The position numbers were made by a program, and so were the translations under genes. This document shows positions 1 to 5,834 of a stretch of DNA of 9,069 nt, piece after piece. Every line of letters starts with the position of its first letter. Within the stretch, counting starts at the first letter, position 1. Under the pieces are notes generated by a model, which saw nothing but the letters and a program-made list of their open reading frames with translations, did no database searches and had not been told where the DNA came from. Source of the stretch: Chloroflexota bacterium (GTDB lineage: Bacteria > Chloroflexota > UBA6077); assembly GCA_023380955.1 (NCBI GenBank), contig JAMCTB010000050.1, positions 1 to 9,069 on the forward strand, given 5' to 3'.

Positions 1-509
1 CTGTGGTCGTGTACCAGGCGATCGGGGCGCCTGGAGCCGGACGTCACAGGGCGGGGGATGGGGCTCCGGTTCTGGGTTGTTGGTTCCGGGCTCCGAGTGG
101 CAGGGCGACCGCGGGTCGCGCCTACTGGCCGCCCCGTCTCCCCGTCTCCCTGTCTCCCCGTCCGGCCCACGCTTTGGGTCTGGGCCAGCGCGACGATGCG
201 ATCCAGCACCTCGTCGACCAGCTCCAGCGCTCCCTTCGCGGACTCCACTCGCCCCTCGACGGTCCGTTGGCCGTATTCTTTGAGCAGCCCCACCACGTGG
301 TTGGCCTCCGGCCAGGTGGGGTAGGAGGTGTCGAGGGAGGAAAGGGAGGATGCCCAGTTGGACAGGAACTTTTCGAGCCCGCCGAAAACGGTGCGGTCCG
401 AGCATCCAGTGCGCAGCTCCTGAGCCAGGATCTTCTGCGCGGTCGTCCAGAGCTTGAGCAGCTCGCTCCGACCCTTCCAGCCGGGTCCAGAGGTCGATCT
501 GTTAGACAT
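1..509 (-). CDS. recG: ATP-dependent DNA helicase RecG, N-terminal part, runs off window
   Basis: The frame is open from an ATG at 509 to the window edge (169 codons, no stop). It encodes an N-terminal extension, not the helicase core: a predicted helical region of about 110 residues containing GCSDRTVFGGLEKF (about residues 37-50) and a second helical stretch ending ELVDEVLDRIVALAQTQ. A low-complexity linker rich in G, R, T and P follows (about residues 113-160). Extensions with a similar D-R-x-V-x-G-G-L motif precede the wedge domain in RecG of Chloroflexota, as I recall the family. RecG remodels stalled replication forks and Holliday junctions. The start lies 19 bases after the upstream degV stop, so this is probably the last operon gene visible. 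No strong Shine-Dalgarno precedes the ATG. Position next to fakA/degV matches the recG position in Bacillus. The helicase motifs lie outside the window, so the name rests on the extension and context. Confidence 0.7.
   Translation of the reverse strand, partial: MSNRSTSGPGWKGRSELLKLWTTAQKILAQELRTGCSDRTVFGGLEKFLSNWASSLSSLDTSYPTWPEANHVVGLLKEYGQRTVEGRVESAKGALELVDEVLDRIVALAQTQSVGRTGRQGDGETGRPVGATRGRPATRSPEPTTQNRSPIPRPVTSGSRRPDRLVHDH
132..163. repeat. Four-copy 8-base tandem repeat inside the recG linker
   Basis: On the plus strand four consecutive 8-mers read CCCCGTCT, CCCCGTCT, CCCTGTCT, CCCCGTCC. The unit length is not a multiple of three, so the encoded linker (GRTGRQGDGETGR) is low-complexity rather than periodic. 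Just beyond it (about 68-92) the sequence TTCTGGGTTGTTGG resembles simple intergenic repeat DNA. The recG frame stays open through both. Confidence 0.7.
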
Positions 510-528
510 ACACAGCTTCTACTGCACG

Positions 529-1368
529 CTACTTCGCCAGCAGGGCGTAGGCACCGTACAGTCCAGGGCCATTGTGGGCGCCGACCACGGCGCCGGTCCT
601 TCCTCTCTTGATGGAGAGGTCCGGATAGGCCATCCGGATCAGCTGCTCCAGCTGCTCGGCGGGTGCGGGATCGTCGCCGTACAGCACCGCCACCTCCTCC
701 AGCGGACCCAGGGCCGCCACCAGCTCGGCCATCTTCTTGATGGCAGCGACCCGGGTGCGGACTCGCTCGGCGGGGATGATCTCCCCATCCACCAGCTGCA
801 CCATGGGCTTGATCGCCAGCAGGGTCCCGGCGAAGGCCTGCGCTCGCGTCAGTCTTCCGCCCCGCCGCAGGAATTCCAGGGTGTCCGCGGCGGCGAACAG
901 CCGCAGCCTGGGGACCAGGGCCTCGGCAAAGGCCACGCACTCTGCCATGGAGGCTCCCTGCTGGGCCACCTCGGCCGTTCGCGTCGCCAGCACCCCCAGG
1001 GGGTAACAGAGAATCTTGGAGTCCACCACGGCGATCCGGTCGGGCGCCACCTGCTGCGCTGCCAGCTGCGCCGCATTGTAGGTCCCGCTGATCTTGCTGG
1101 AGATGTGCACCGAGACGATCGACTCCGCTCGCTCCAGCAGCCGGCGATACACCTCTACGAACTGCCCCACCGAGGGCTGGGAGGTTCGGGGTACCCCCTT
1201 CTCTTCCCGCAGCTTGCGGTAGAACTCGTCGACGCTGATCTCCACCTTGTCCTGGTAGGCTTCTCCGTTCCAGTGGACGTTCAGGGGAACCATGGTGATC
1301 CCCAGCCGCTCGGGCTCGCCCTCGTCCATGTCGGCGGTGCTGTCGGTCACAACCCGGACTCTGGTCAA
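529..1368 (-). CDS. DegV family fatty-acid-binding protein (FakB-like), copy proximal to recG
   Basis: A 279-residue DegV/EDD-fold protein of normal family length. It carries the VVTDSTAD start motif (6-13), TSQPS (62-66), SGTYN (94-98), TLEFLRRGGRL (163-173) and the C-terminal H-x-G-P-G motif (265-269). DegV proteins of the FakB type hold a fatty acid and present its carboxylate to the kinase FakA, giving acyl-phosphate for phospholipid synthesis. The start is a TTG at 1368, chosen because AGGAGGAG lies directly upstream (1371-1378) and the second residues match its paralogue. It lies 78 bases after the other degV gene; a 6-bp hairpin (CGGCCA/TGGCCG, 1387-1403) sits in that gap next to the ribosome binding site. 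It differs from its neighbour by N266 where the other has T. The natural ligand cannot be read from sequence. Confidence 0.93.
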   Translation of the reverse strand: MTRVRVVTDSTADMDEGEPERLGITMVPLNVHWNGEAYQDKVEISVDEFYRKLREEKGVPRTSQPSVGQFVEVYRRLLERAESIVSVHISSKISGTYNAAQLAAQQVAPDRIAVVDSKILCYPLGVLATRTAEVAQQGASMAECVAFAEALVPRLRLFAAADTLEFLRRGGRLTRAQAFAGTLLAIKPMVQLVDGEIIPAERVRTRVAAIKKMAELVAALGPLEEVAVLYGDDPAPAEQLEQLIRMAYPDLSIKRGRTGAVVGAHNGPGLYGAYALLAK

Positions 1369-1446
1369 TTCTCCTCCTGCCCTCAGCGGCCAGGGTATGG
1401 CCGATGGTTACTGCTGAAACGTAGTGTGAGAAAAGGGGCTCTAAAG

Positions 1447-2286
1447 CTAGCGACGCAGCAACACCCCGGCCCCAAACACCCCGGGGCCGGTATGGGTGCC
1501 CAGCACCGGACCGATCCTGCCGCGCTGCACCTCGGATCCTGCATGGAAGTCCAGCAGCAGCTTTAGAAGCTGATCGCCGGGTGCGGGATTGTCGCCGTAC
1601 AACACCGCCAGCACCTCCACCGGCCCCAGGTCGCGCACCGCCTCGGCCGTCCGCTTGATGGTTGCCGCCCGGGTCCGCACCCTGTCGACCGGAATCACTT
1701 CGCCGCCCAGGATCTGGAACACCAGCTTGATGGACAGCAGGTTCCCGGCGAAGGCCTGGGCCCTGCCGATCCTGCCGCCTCGCCTAAGGAACTCCAGGGT
1801 ATCCACGGCGGCGATGAGTCTCAGCCTGGGGATCAGATCCTCGGCCAGGGCCGCGCATTCCCGCAGGGTGGCGCCATCCTCCGCCAGTCTGGCGACTCGC
1901 ATCGCCGCGATACCGAGAGGGAAGGTCGTCGTCAGAGAGTCGATCACGGCGATCTTATCGGGGGCAACGCTCTTGGCCGCCAACTCCGCGGAGTTGAAGG
2001 TCCCGCTCAACTTTGAGGAGATGTGGACCGAGACGATCCCGTCGCACTCCTTCAACAGAGCGCGGTAGGCCTCCTCGAACAGGCCGGCGGAGGGTTGGGA
2101 TGTTCGCGGCGTGCCCTTTTCCTCTCGAAGCTTCCGGTAGAACTCGTCGATGCCGATCTCGACCTTCTCCTGGTAGGTCTCGCCGTTCCAGTGGACGTTC
2201 AGGGGAACCATCGTTATGCCCAGCCGCTGGGCTTCCACCAGGTCCAAGTCGGCGGTACTGTCGGTCACAACCCGGATTCTGCTCAC
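1447..2286 (-). CDS. DegV family fatty-acid-binding protein (FakB-like), copy proximal to fakA
   Basis: Also 279 residues, aligning without gaps to the following degV gene at about 63% identity (177 of 279 by hand count). It has the same hallmarks: VVTDSTAD (6-13), TSQPS (62-66), SGTFN (94-98), TLEFLRRGGRI (163-173) and the fuller family motif THTGPG (264-269). The role is inferred to be FakB-type presentation of a fatty acid to the FakA kinase encoded just upstream. The start is GTG at 2286, supported by AGGAGG at 2291-2296. A 140-base gap to fakA contains a 28-bp palindrome and a second hairpin, so expression relative to fakA could be modulated by RNA processing or partial termination. The two copies are best explained by local tandem duplication followed by divergence. 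Confidence 0.93.
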   Translation of the reverse strand: MSRIRVVTDSTADLDLVEAQRLGITMVPLNVHWNGETYQEKVEIGIDEFYRKLREEKGTPRTSQPSAGLFEEAYRALLKECDGIVSVHISSKLSGTFNSAELAAKSVAPDKIAVIDSLTTTFPLGIAAMRVARLAEDGATLRECAALAEDLIPRLRLIAAVDTLEFLRRGGRIGRAQAFAGNLLSIKLVFQILGGEVIPVDRVRTRAATIKRTAEAVRDLGPVEVLAVLYGDNPAPGDQLLKLLLDFHAGSEVQRGRIGPVLGTHTGPGVFGAGVLLRR

Positions 2287-2317
2287 TTCTCCTCCTGGAT
2301 TCCCTGCTAGACGCCGC

Positions 2318-2345
2318 GTAGGGGCGGTTGGCCAACCGCCCCTAC
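2318..2345. repeat. Perfect 28-bp palindrome between fakA and degV (REP-like)
   Basis: The half-site GTAGGGGCGGTTGG (2318-2331) is followed immediately by its exact reverse complement (2332-2345). In RNA it could form a very stable stem, although with no designed loop. There is no T-run on either side, so a simple intrinsic terminator is unlikely. Palindromes beginning GTAGGGGC and ending GCCCCTAC are, from memory, dispersed in many copies in Chloroflexota and some other genomes; only one copy is in this window. Confidence 0.75.
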
Positions 2346-2372
2346 TGAAGCTCGGGATCGACGGGGCAGGCC

Positions 2373-2387
2373 AGGGGTACCACCCCT
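2373..2387 (-). other. Small hairpin in the fakA-degV gap
   Basis: AGGGGT and ACCCCT form a 6-bp stem with a 3-base loop. It lies between the fakA stop and the 28-bp palindrome. No T-run follows, so it may be a transcript-processing or stability element, or chance in GC-rich DNA. Confidence 0.35.
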
Positions 2388-2426
2388 CATGGGCTGGGAA
2401 AAGGCCGTGGGATCGCTGCAGTGCTA

Positions 2427-4067
2427 CTACTCGAGAGAGATGATGTAGGGGTAGTGCGGCTGGCCGCCGTCCACCACCTCCACCTCGACGTTATCCCACC
2501 GCCCCCGAATGGAGTCTGCCAATTGCCGGCCATCCTTGGTGGGCACCCCCTCCCCGCAGTAGATGGTCACCACCTCGCGCTCGGCCGCCCCCGCCCGTGC
2601 CAGCACCAGCAGGGCGACCTCGGCCAGGGAGGCCCCTGCCTCCACCAGGGCACCGTTCAGCAGGCCGATGGCCTGTCCACCCTCGATCTTCAAGCCGTTC
2701 ACACGGGTGGAGCGCACGGCTCGGGTCAGCTCTATGCTCTGCACCGAGGAGATGGCGTCGCTCATAGCAGCCAGGTTGGCCTCCAGATCCGACCCAGGGT
2801 TGAAGGCCACCATGGCCGCGATCCCCTCGCAGATGGTACGGGTCGGCATGACCTTCAACTCCACCGGGGACAACGCCTGAGCCTGCTGGGCGGTCATCAC
2901 CACGTTGGGGTTGTTGGGCAGCAGTATCACTTTGGAGTAGCCGGAGGCACTTGCCCCGTGGACCAACTCCTCGATGCTGGGGTTCATGCTCTGTCCGCCC
3001 GGGACCACCGCCGCCGCCCCCAGGTCTCCGAACACCCTGGCCAGCCCTTCCCCGGCGGCCACGGCCACCACTCCCACGGCATTGGCCGCCACCGACGGCC
3101 TTGCGGAGACCGAAGCCGACCCGCTCACGTAGGCGGTGTGCTGCAGCTGCATGTTCTCCACCTTGATCCTGTCCATCGAACCAAAGCGGGACACGGTGTT
3201 GAGAATGTCCCCCGGCTGGTGGGTGTGGACGTGGACGTGTACCAGATCCCGCTCTCCCACCACGATCACCGAGGTGCCGATGGCCTCCAGCTGCTGCCGT
3301 ATGTCGTCGGGCCTGAGCCTCTCACCCCGGATCAACACCTCGGTGCAGTAGCCATAATCGGTGGAACTGACGACCTGCACCGGCACCAGGGCAGGCTTCC
3401 GTGGAGCGGCCATCGGAGGCGGGGTGCGCTCTCCGGTGATGAACATGTGAGCGCCTTCCAGCAGCAGCAGATAGCCCTGGCCGCCAGCATCCACGACGCC
3501 TGCTTCCTTAAGGATGGACAGGAGGTTGGGGGTGTTATCCAGGGAATCGCGGGCGGCTTCCACGGCCCGCCGCAGGACCTGGCCGACGCTGCGCTCCTCC
3601 TGGGAGGCGGCGGTGGCCGCATCCGCGGCCTCTCGGGCGACGGTGAGCATGGTCCCTTCCACCGGCTTCCCGATCCCCCGGTAGGCGGTGTTGGCACCCT
3701 CCTTCAGGGCGGCCGCCATTTCGACGCCGTCCAGCGCCTTGCGCCCGTCGATGGACCGAGCCATACCCCTGAGGATCTGGGATAGGATCACCCCCGAGTT
3801 GCCACGGGCACCCATCAAGGATCCATGGGCCGCGGCGTGGGCCACCATCCCCACGTCGTTGCTGCCGGCCTTGGAAACCTCCTCGAGAGCAGACTGCATG
3901 GTAAGCAGCATGTTGGTGCCGGTGTCGCCATCCGGAACGGGGAACACATTCAGCGAGTTGACCAGCTCCACGTTCTCCTCGAGGAGAGCGGTGCCAACCT
4001 CCAGCATCTGGCGCAGGTCGCTGCCGCTGATGCGCAGCCTGCTAACAGAGTTATCCTGATCTGCCAC
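2427..4067 (-). CDS. fakA: Fatty acid kinase FakA (DAK2 domain protein, YloV-like)
   Basis: A 546-residue protein, normal length for FakA/YloV. The N-terminal DAK2 nucleotide-binding domain (about 10-205) carries NVFPVPDGDTGTNM (40-53), whose aspartates bind Mg-ATP, and HGSLMGARGNSGV (81-93). The middle domain holds STDYGYCTE (235-243) with the conserved cysteine C241 and a histidine-rich HVHVHTH (277-283), plausible metal ligands by analogy with FakA. The C-terminal domain includes ILLPNNPNVVMTA (381-393) and ends VVDGGQPHYPYIISLE, a typical family ending. In Firmicutes FakA phosphorylates fatty acids bound to FakB; here two FakB-like genes follow, supporting that role over dihydroxyacetone kinase, whose partner subunits are absent. 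The start is GTG at 4067 with a weak GGAAGAG upstream. The 128-base gap to asp23 holds two hairpins but no obvious promoter. Confidence 0.93.
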   Translation of the reverse strand: MADQDNSVSRLRISGSDLRQMLEVGTALLEENVELVNSLNVFPVPDGDTGTNMLLTMQSALEEVSKAGSNDVGMVAHAAAHGSLMGARGNSGVILSQILRGMARSIDGRKALDGVEMAAALKEGANTAYRGIGKPVEGTMLTVAREAADAATAASQEERSVGQVLRRAVEAARDSLDNTPNLLSILKEAGVVDAGGQGYLLLLEGAHMFITGERTPPPMAAPRKPALVPVQVVSSTDYGYCTEVLIRGERLRPDDIRQQLEAIGTSVIVVGERDLVHVHVHTHQPGDILNTVSRFGSMDRIKVENMQLQHTAYVSGSASVSARPSVAANAVGVVAVAAGEGLARVFGDLGAAAVVPGGQSMNPSIEELVHGASASGYSKVILLPNNPNVVMTAQQAQALSPVELKVMPTRTICEGIAAMVAFNPGSDLEANLAAMSDAISSVQSIELTRAVRSTRVNGLKIEGGQAIGLLNGALVEAGASLAEVALLVLARAGAAEREVVTIYCGEGVPTKDGRQLADSIRGRWDNVEVEVVDGGQPHYPYIISLE

Positions 4068-4133
4068 TTCTCTTCCAAGAGAGCGAGAGTGTCTCGCGAG
4101 ATGGGGAAAGGAAAAGGAGCCATCATGACTCGA

Positions 4134-4148
4134 CGGCTGTCGCAGCCG
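4134..4148 (-). other. Hairpin in the asp23-fakA gap
   Basis: CGGCTG and CAGCCG form a perfect 6-bp stem around a 3-base loop. Just upstream on the minus strand GCACCT and AGGTGC (about 4155-4178) can form another. No U-run directly follows, although CCTTTTCCTTT comes about 15 bases later. Together they could attenuate or process the transcript between asp23 and fakA; this is weak inference. Confidence 0.35.
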
Positions 4149-4195
4149 CTTGAGGCACCTGGTATTCCCCCAAGGTGCAGGTGAGACCGCCGCCG

Positions 4196-4570
4196 TCAGG
4201 CCTGGTCGCTGATGCGCAGCCCCTGCACGTTGACGTTGACCTCGGCGACCGGCATGCCTATCGCCTTCTCCACCGCGAACTTGACGTTCTGAGCGATGTT
4301 GCGGCCCACTTCGGATACTCTGGTACCGTACTCTACGATGACGTACAGGTCGATCGTGATCTGACCGTCCTTGAGGTGCACCACGATGCCGCGTTCCAGG
4401 TGCTCCCTCCTCAGCATCTCCGCGAGGCCATCCTTAAGCCTCGCCGAAGCCATCCCCACGACCCCGTACGATCTCAGTACAGCGTCCGCAGCGATAGATG
4501 CGATCGCCCTCTGGCTGACCTCGATCCTGCCCAACTTCTCCATGTCTGGCATCTGCATCCCGGCTGGCAT
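4196..4570 (-). CDS. Asp23/Gls24/YloU family protein
   Basis: A 124-residue protein with the family pattern LGRIEVSQRAIASIAADAV (about 13-31), a central VVHLKDGQITIDLYVIVEYG segment with V-G-R-N-I-A-Q-N-V (about 88-96), and the ending VNVNVQGLRI. These alkaline-shock/YloU-like proteins are small and cytoplasmic or membrane-tethered. Their molecular role is not settled, though yloU is consistently next to yloV/fakA. It is the first gene of the minus-strand operon. The ATG at 4570 gives a leader of about 30 bases from the predicted promoter; internal ATGs at codons 5, 7 and 10 are alternatives because no clear Shine-Dalgarno precedes the first. There is no signal peptide or membrane segment. 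Confidence 0.88.
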   Translation of the reverse strand: MPAGMQMPDMEKLGRIEVSQRAIASIAADAVLRSYGVVGMASARLKDGLAEMLRREHLERGIVVHLKDGQITIDLYVIVEYGTRVSEVGRNIAQNVKFAVEKAIGMPVAEVNVNVQGLRISDQA

Positions 4571-4584
4571 AGGATAGGCCCCGT

Positions 4585-4613
4585 TTGCTAAGGGTCGGAC
4601 CTTGTGATATTAT
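4585..4613 (+). promoter_or_regulatory. Predicted housekeeping-sigma promoter for rpmB
   Basis: TTGCTA (4585-4590), a 17-base spacer, then TATTAT (4608-4613). This matches the consensus at 4 of 6 and 5 of 6 positions with ideal spacing. It would start a leader of about 97 bases ahead of rpmB. Confidence 0.55.
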
Positions 4614-4637
4614 AGCGGCGGTTAGCCCGGCAGTCGA
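4609..4637 (-). promoter_or_regulatory. Predicted promoter for asp23-fakA-degV-degV-recG
   Basis: A perfect TATAAT lies on the minus strand (4614 to 4609) with TCGACT 17 bases upstream (4637 to 4632), a 4 of 6 match to TTGACA. It would give a leader of about 30 bases to the asp23 ATG. Its -10 overlaps that of the divergent rpmB promoter. Confidence 0.5.
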
Positions 4638-4643
4638 GATTCC

Positions 4644-4671
4644 AGGCAGGTTCTTGTTGAAGGGCCTGCCT
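4644..4671 (+). promoter_or_regulatory. Hairpin in the rpmB leader with a competing fold
   Basis: AGGCAGG (4644-4650) pairs perfectly with CCTGCCT (4665-4671) around a 14-base loop. The 3' arm can alternatively pair, through CTGCC, with GGCAG in CAGGGCAGC (about 4681-4689), so two folds exclude each other. This could be a ribosomal-protein leader, but it matches no r-protein leader family I recognise. Confidence 0.35.
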
Positions 4672-4702
4672 GCATTGCGCCAGGGCAGCAACTACGGGAA
4701 CG

Positions 4703-4712
4703 AAGGGGGTGA
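4703..4712 (+). promoter_or_regulatory. Ribosome binding site deciding the rpmB TTG start
   Basis: AAGGGGGTGA ends four bases before TTG at 4717. It supports the TTG start over upstream in-frame codons, which would add a non-homologous tail. Confidence 0.65.
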
Positions 4713-4716
4713 CAGC

Positions 4717-4899
4717 TTGCCTCTCTGCCAGATCTGCGGCAAGGGAGTCGGCTACGGCCATAACGTCAGCCACTCCAAGCGCCGGACCAACCGCCGGTGG
4801 CTGCCAAACATACAGAAAGCTACCATCACCATCAACGAAGTGAAGATGAGCGTACGCATCTGCACCCGCTGCATGCGCACCCTGCAGAAGTCGGCCTAG
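4717..4899 (+). CDS. rpmB: 50S ribosomal protein L28
   Basis: The 60-residue product from the TTG start begins (M)[27 protein letters not shown] and ends [12 protein letters not shown]. The pattern G-x-x-V-S-H-S-x-x-R-T-x-R-x-W is diagnostic of bacterial L28. Two CxxC pairs (C4/C7 and C52/C55) make it the zinc-binding form of the protein. It is part of the large ribosomal subunit. A longer in-frame reading from 4585 exists, but its first 44 residues do not look like L28 and would overlap the promoter. The gene stands alone on the plus strand, diverging from asp23 and converging on rpe, as in Bacillus where rpmB is also opposite to yloU. Confidence 0.96.
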   Translation: MPLCQICGKGVGYGHNVSHSKRRTNRRWLPNIQKATITINEVKMSVRICTRCMRTLQKSA

Positions 4900-4930
4900 C
4901 TCCCCCCTCTCTATCGGCGAGCAAGAAAAG

Positions 4931-4951
4931 ACCGGTGCCCCGGGCACCGGT
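4931..4951. terminator. Strong hairpin, probable bidirectional terminator of rpmB and rpe
   Basis: ACCGGTGCCC and GGGCACCGGT form a perfect 10-bp inverted repeat around one central base. On the plus strand TTCTCT follows; on the minus strand CTTTTCTT follows. It sits 31 bases after the rpmB stop and downstream of rpe on the other strand, so it can serve both convergent genes. The minus-strand U-run is better. Confidence 0.75.
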
Positions 4952-4987
4952 TCTCTGTGTCCGCGATCTCATCTGCCTGACGCCGGG

Positions 4988-5065
4988 ACACGGGAACCAC
5001 AAAGACGCCAGGACACGAAGATCCACCAAGCCCTCTTCTCTGCGATCCTTCGTGTCTTGGTGGCT
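4988..5065. repeat. Intergenic simple-repeat block (CACCAAG / ACACGAAG units)
   Basis: Units ACACGAAG (about 5013-5020) and CCACCAAG (5023-5030) recur inverted as CTTCGTGT (5048-5055) and CTTGGTGG (5056-5063), but with the two units in swapped order, so this is a mosaic of short repeats rather than one simple stem. AACCACAAAGACGCC precedes them. Such CACAAAGACACCAAG-type repeats are, from memory, widespread between genes in Chloroflexota and several other phyla. It lies between the terminator and the rpe stop and has no visible coding content. Confidence 0.65.
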
Positions 5066-5080
5066 GGGGCCAGGCGCCTG

Positions 5081-5752
5081 TCAGCGAGTCGCCGCTCCCG
5101 CCGCCCGGCGGAGCGCCGCCAGATTCTGCGACACCGACGCCCGCTGGTTGAATACGCTGGATCCCGCTACCAGCACCTGCGCCCCCGCCCGCACCAGTTC
5201 CCCCACGTTCTCCGGGGTGATCCCCCCGTCTACCTCTATCTCCGGCGACACCCCCGGGGCAGATCTCAGGGAAGCCAGCCGCCGCACCTTGTCGACGGTG
5301 GAGGGGATCATCTGCTGCCCCCCGAAGCCGGGGTTCACCGTCATCACCAGCACCAGGTCCACCAGGTCCAGCACCTCTTCCAGAACCCCTATGGGGGTGC
5401 CGGGGTTCACCGCAACGCCGGGCCGAACCCCCAGGCTGCGAATCCTGGAGAGAACGTAGTTCAGGTGGGGACAGGCCTCCTGGTGCACCGTCAAGATGCT
5501 GGCCCCCGCCTCCGCGAAGCTGGGAGCCAGTAGCTCCGGCGACCCTATCATCAGGTGAACGTCCAGGGGGAGGGAAGTGGAGCGGCGCACGGCGGCCACG
5601 ACAGCCGGACCCACGGTGAGGTTGGGGACGAAGCAGCCGTCCATGACGTCGATGTGGATGTAATCGGCCCCTGCCTCCTCAGCGGCGCGCACCTGCTCGC
5701 CCAGTCGGGCGAAGTCGGCGCTGAGGATAGAGGGGGCTAACTTGATATTCAC
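5081..5752 (-). CDS. rpe: Ribulose-phosphate 3-epimerase
   Basis: From the GTG at 5752 the product is 223 residues, the usual length. It interconverts ribulose 5-phosphate and xylulose 5-phosphate in the pentose phosphate pathway. The TIM-barrel signatures are KLAPSILSADF (4-14), YIHIDVMDG (31-39, with metal ligands H33 and D35), LDVHLMIG (63-70, H66), VMTVNPGFGGQ (136-146), EVDGGI (173-178, catalytic D175) and the phosphate-binding VAGSSVF (195-201). The frame is open upstream to 5821, but those extra 23 codons are encoded by a CTGAGTGCT-type repeat, so the GTG start is preferred; GGAGG lies five bases before it. It follows rlmN by 62 bases, probably in one transcript, and converges on rpmB. 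Confidence 0.96.
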   Translation of the reverse strand: MNIKLAPSILSADFARLGEQVRAAEEAGADYIHIDVMDGCFVPNLTVGPAVVAAVRRSTSLPLDVHLMIGSPELLAPSFAEAGASILTVHQEACPHLNYVLSRIRSLGVRPGVAVNPGTPIGVLEEVLDLVDLVLVMTVNPGFGGQQMIPSTVDKVRRLASLRSAPGVSPEIEVDGGITPENVGELVRAGAQVLVAGSSVFNQRASVSQNLAALRRAAGAATR

Positions 5753-5757
5753 CGGCA

Positions 5758-5762
5758 CCTCC
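5758..5762 (-). promoter_or_regulatory. Ribosome binding site deciding the rpe GTG start
   Basis: GGAGG is followed by five bases and GTG at 5752. It places the rpe start exactly where family similarity begins and argues against the longer open frame. Confidence 0.7.
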
Positions 5763-5771
5763 GCAGACAGC

Positions 5772-5834
5772 TGCTGAGTGCTGAGAGTGCCGAGCAGCAC
5801 GGACTTCCCAGCACTCAGCACGGAGCACTCAGCA
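5772..5834. repeat. Three-copy CAGCACTCAGCA repeat at the rlmN-rpe junction
   Basis: TGCTGAGTGCTG (5772-5783) is the exact reverse complement of CAGCACTCAGCA (5809-5820), and AGCACTCAGCA recurs at 5824-5834. The outer pair can form a 12-bp stem with a 25-base loop. No U-run follows on the minus strand. The rightmost copies supply the last codons and stop of rlmN (VLSAPC). AGCACTCAGCAC-type strings are, from memory, a common intergenic repeat in Chloroflexota and cyanobacteria. Confidence 0.75.

Noticed and set aside
122..940. Minus-strand 272-codon frame overlapping degV and recG
   Set aside because: It is out of frame with both recognised proteins, spans their junction, and has arginine/glycine-rich shadow composition.
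454..1566. Long plus-strand open frame of 370 codons opposite recG and degV
   Set aside because: It is a shadow of the GC-rich minus-strand genes. It crosses two genes and their gap, has Q/H/G-rich composition and matches no family.
2421..3785. Plus-strand open frame of 454 codons opposite fakA
   Set aside because: It lies entirely against a gene with clear catalytic motifs, is rich in H, G, Q and P, and has no domain pattern.
4125..4184. Plus-strand 19-codon ORF (starts MTRRLSQPLE) with AAGGAG before its ATG, antisense in the asp23-fakA gap
   Set aside because: The ribosome binding site is good, but no promoter is visible upstream, the ORF runs through the two gap hairpins, and short ORFs of this size arise by chance. 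Conservation would be needed to revive it.
4068..4195. Intrinsic terminator splitting asp23 from fakA
   Set aside because: Hairpins are present but no U-run directly follows, and the genes are conserved neighbours on one strand.
4585..4716. N-terminal extension of L28 to 104 residues
   Set aside because: The extra 44 residues overlap the predicted promoter and leader and do not resemble L28; the TTG at 4717 has a ribosome binding site and gives the family length.
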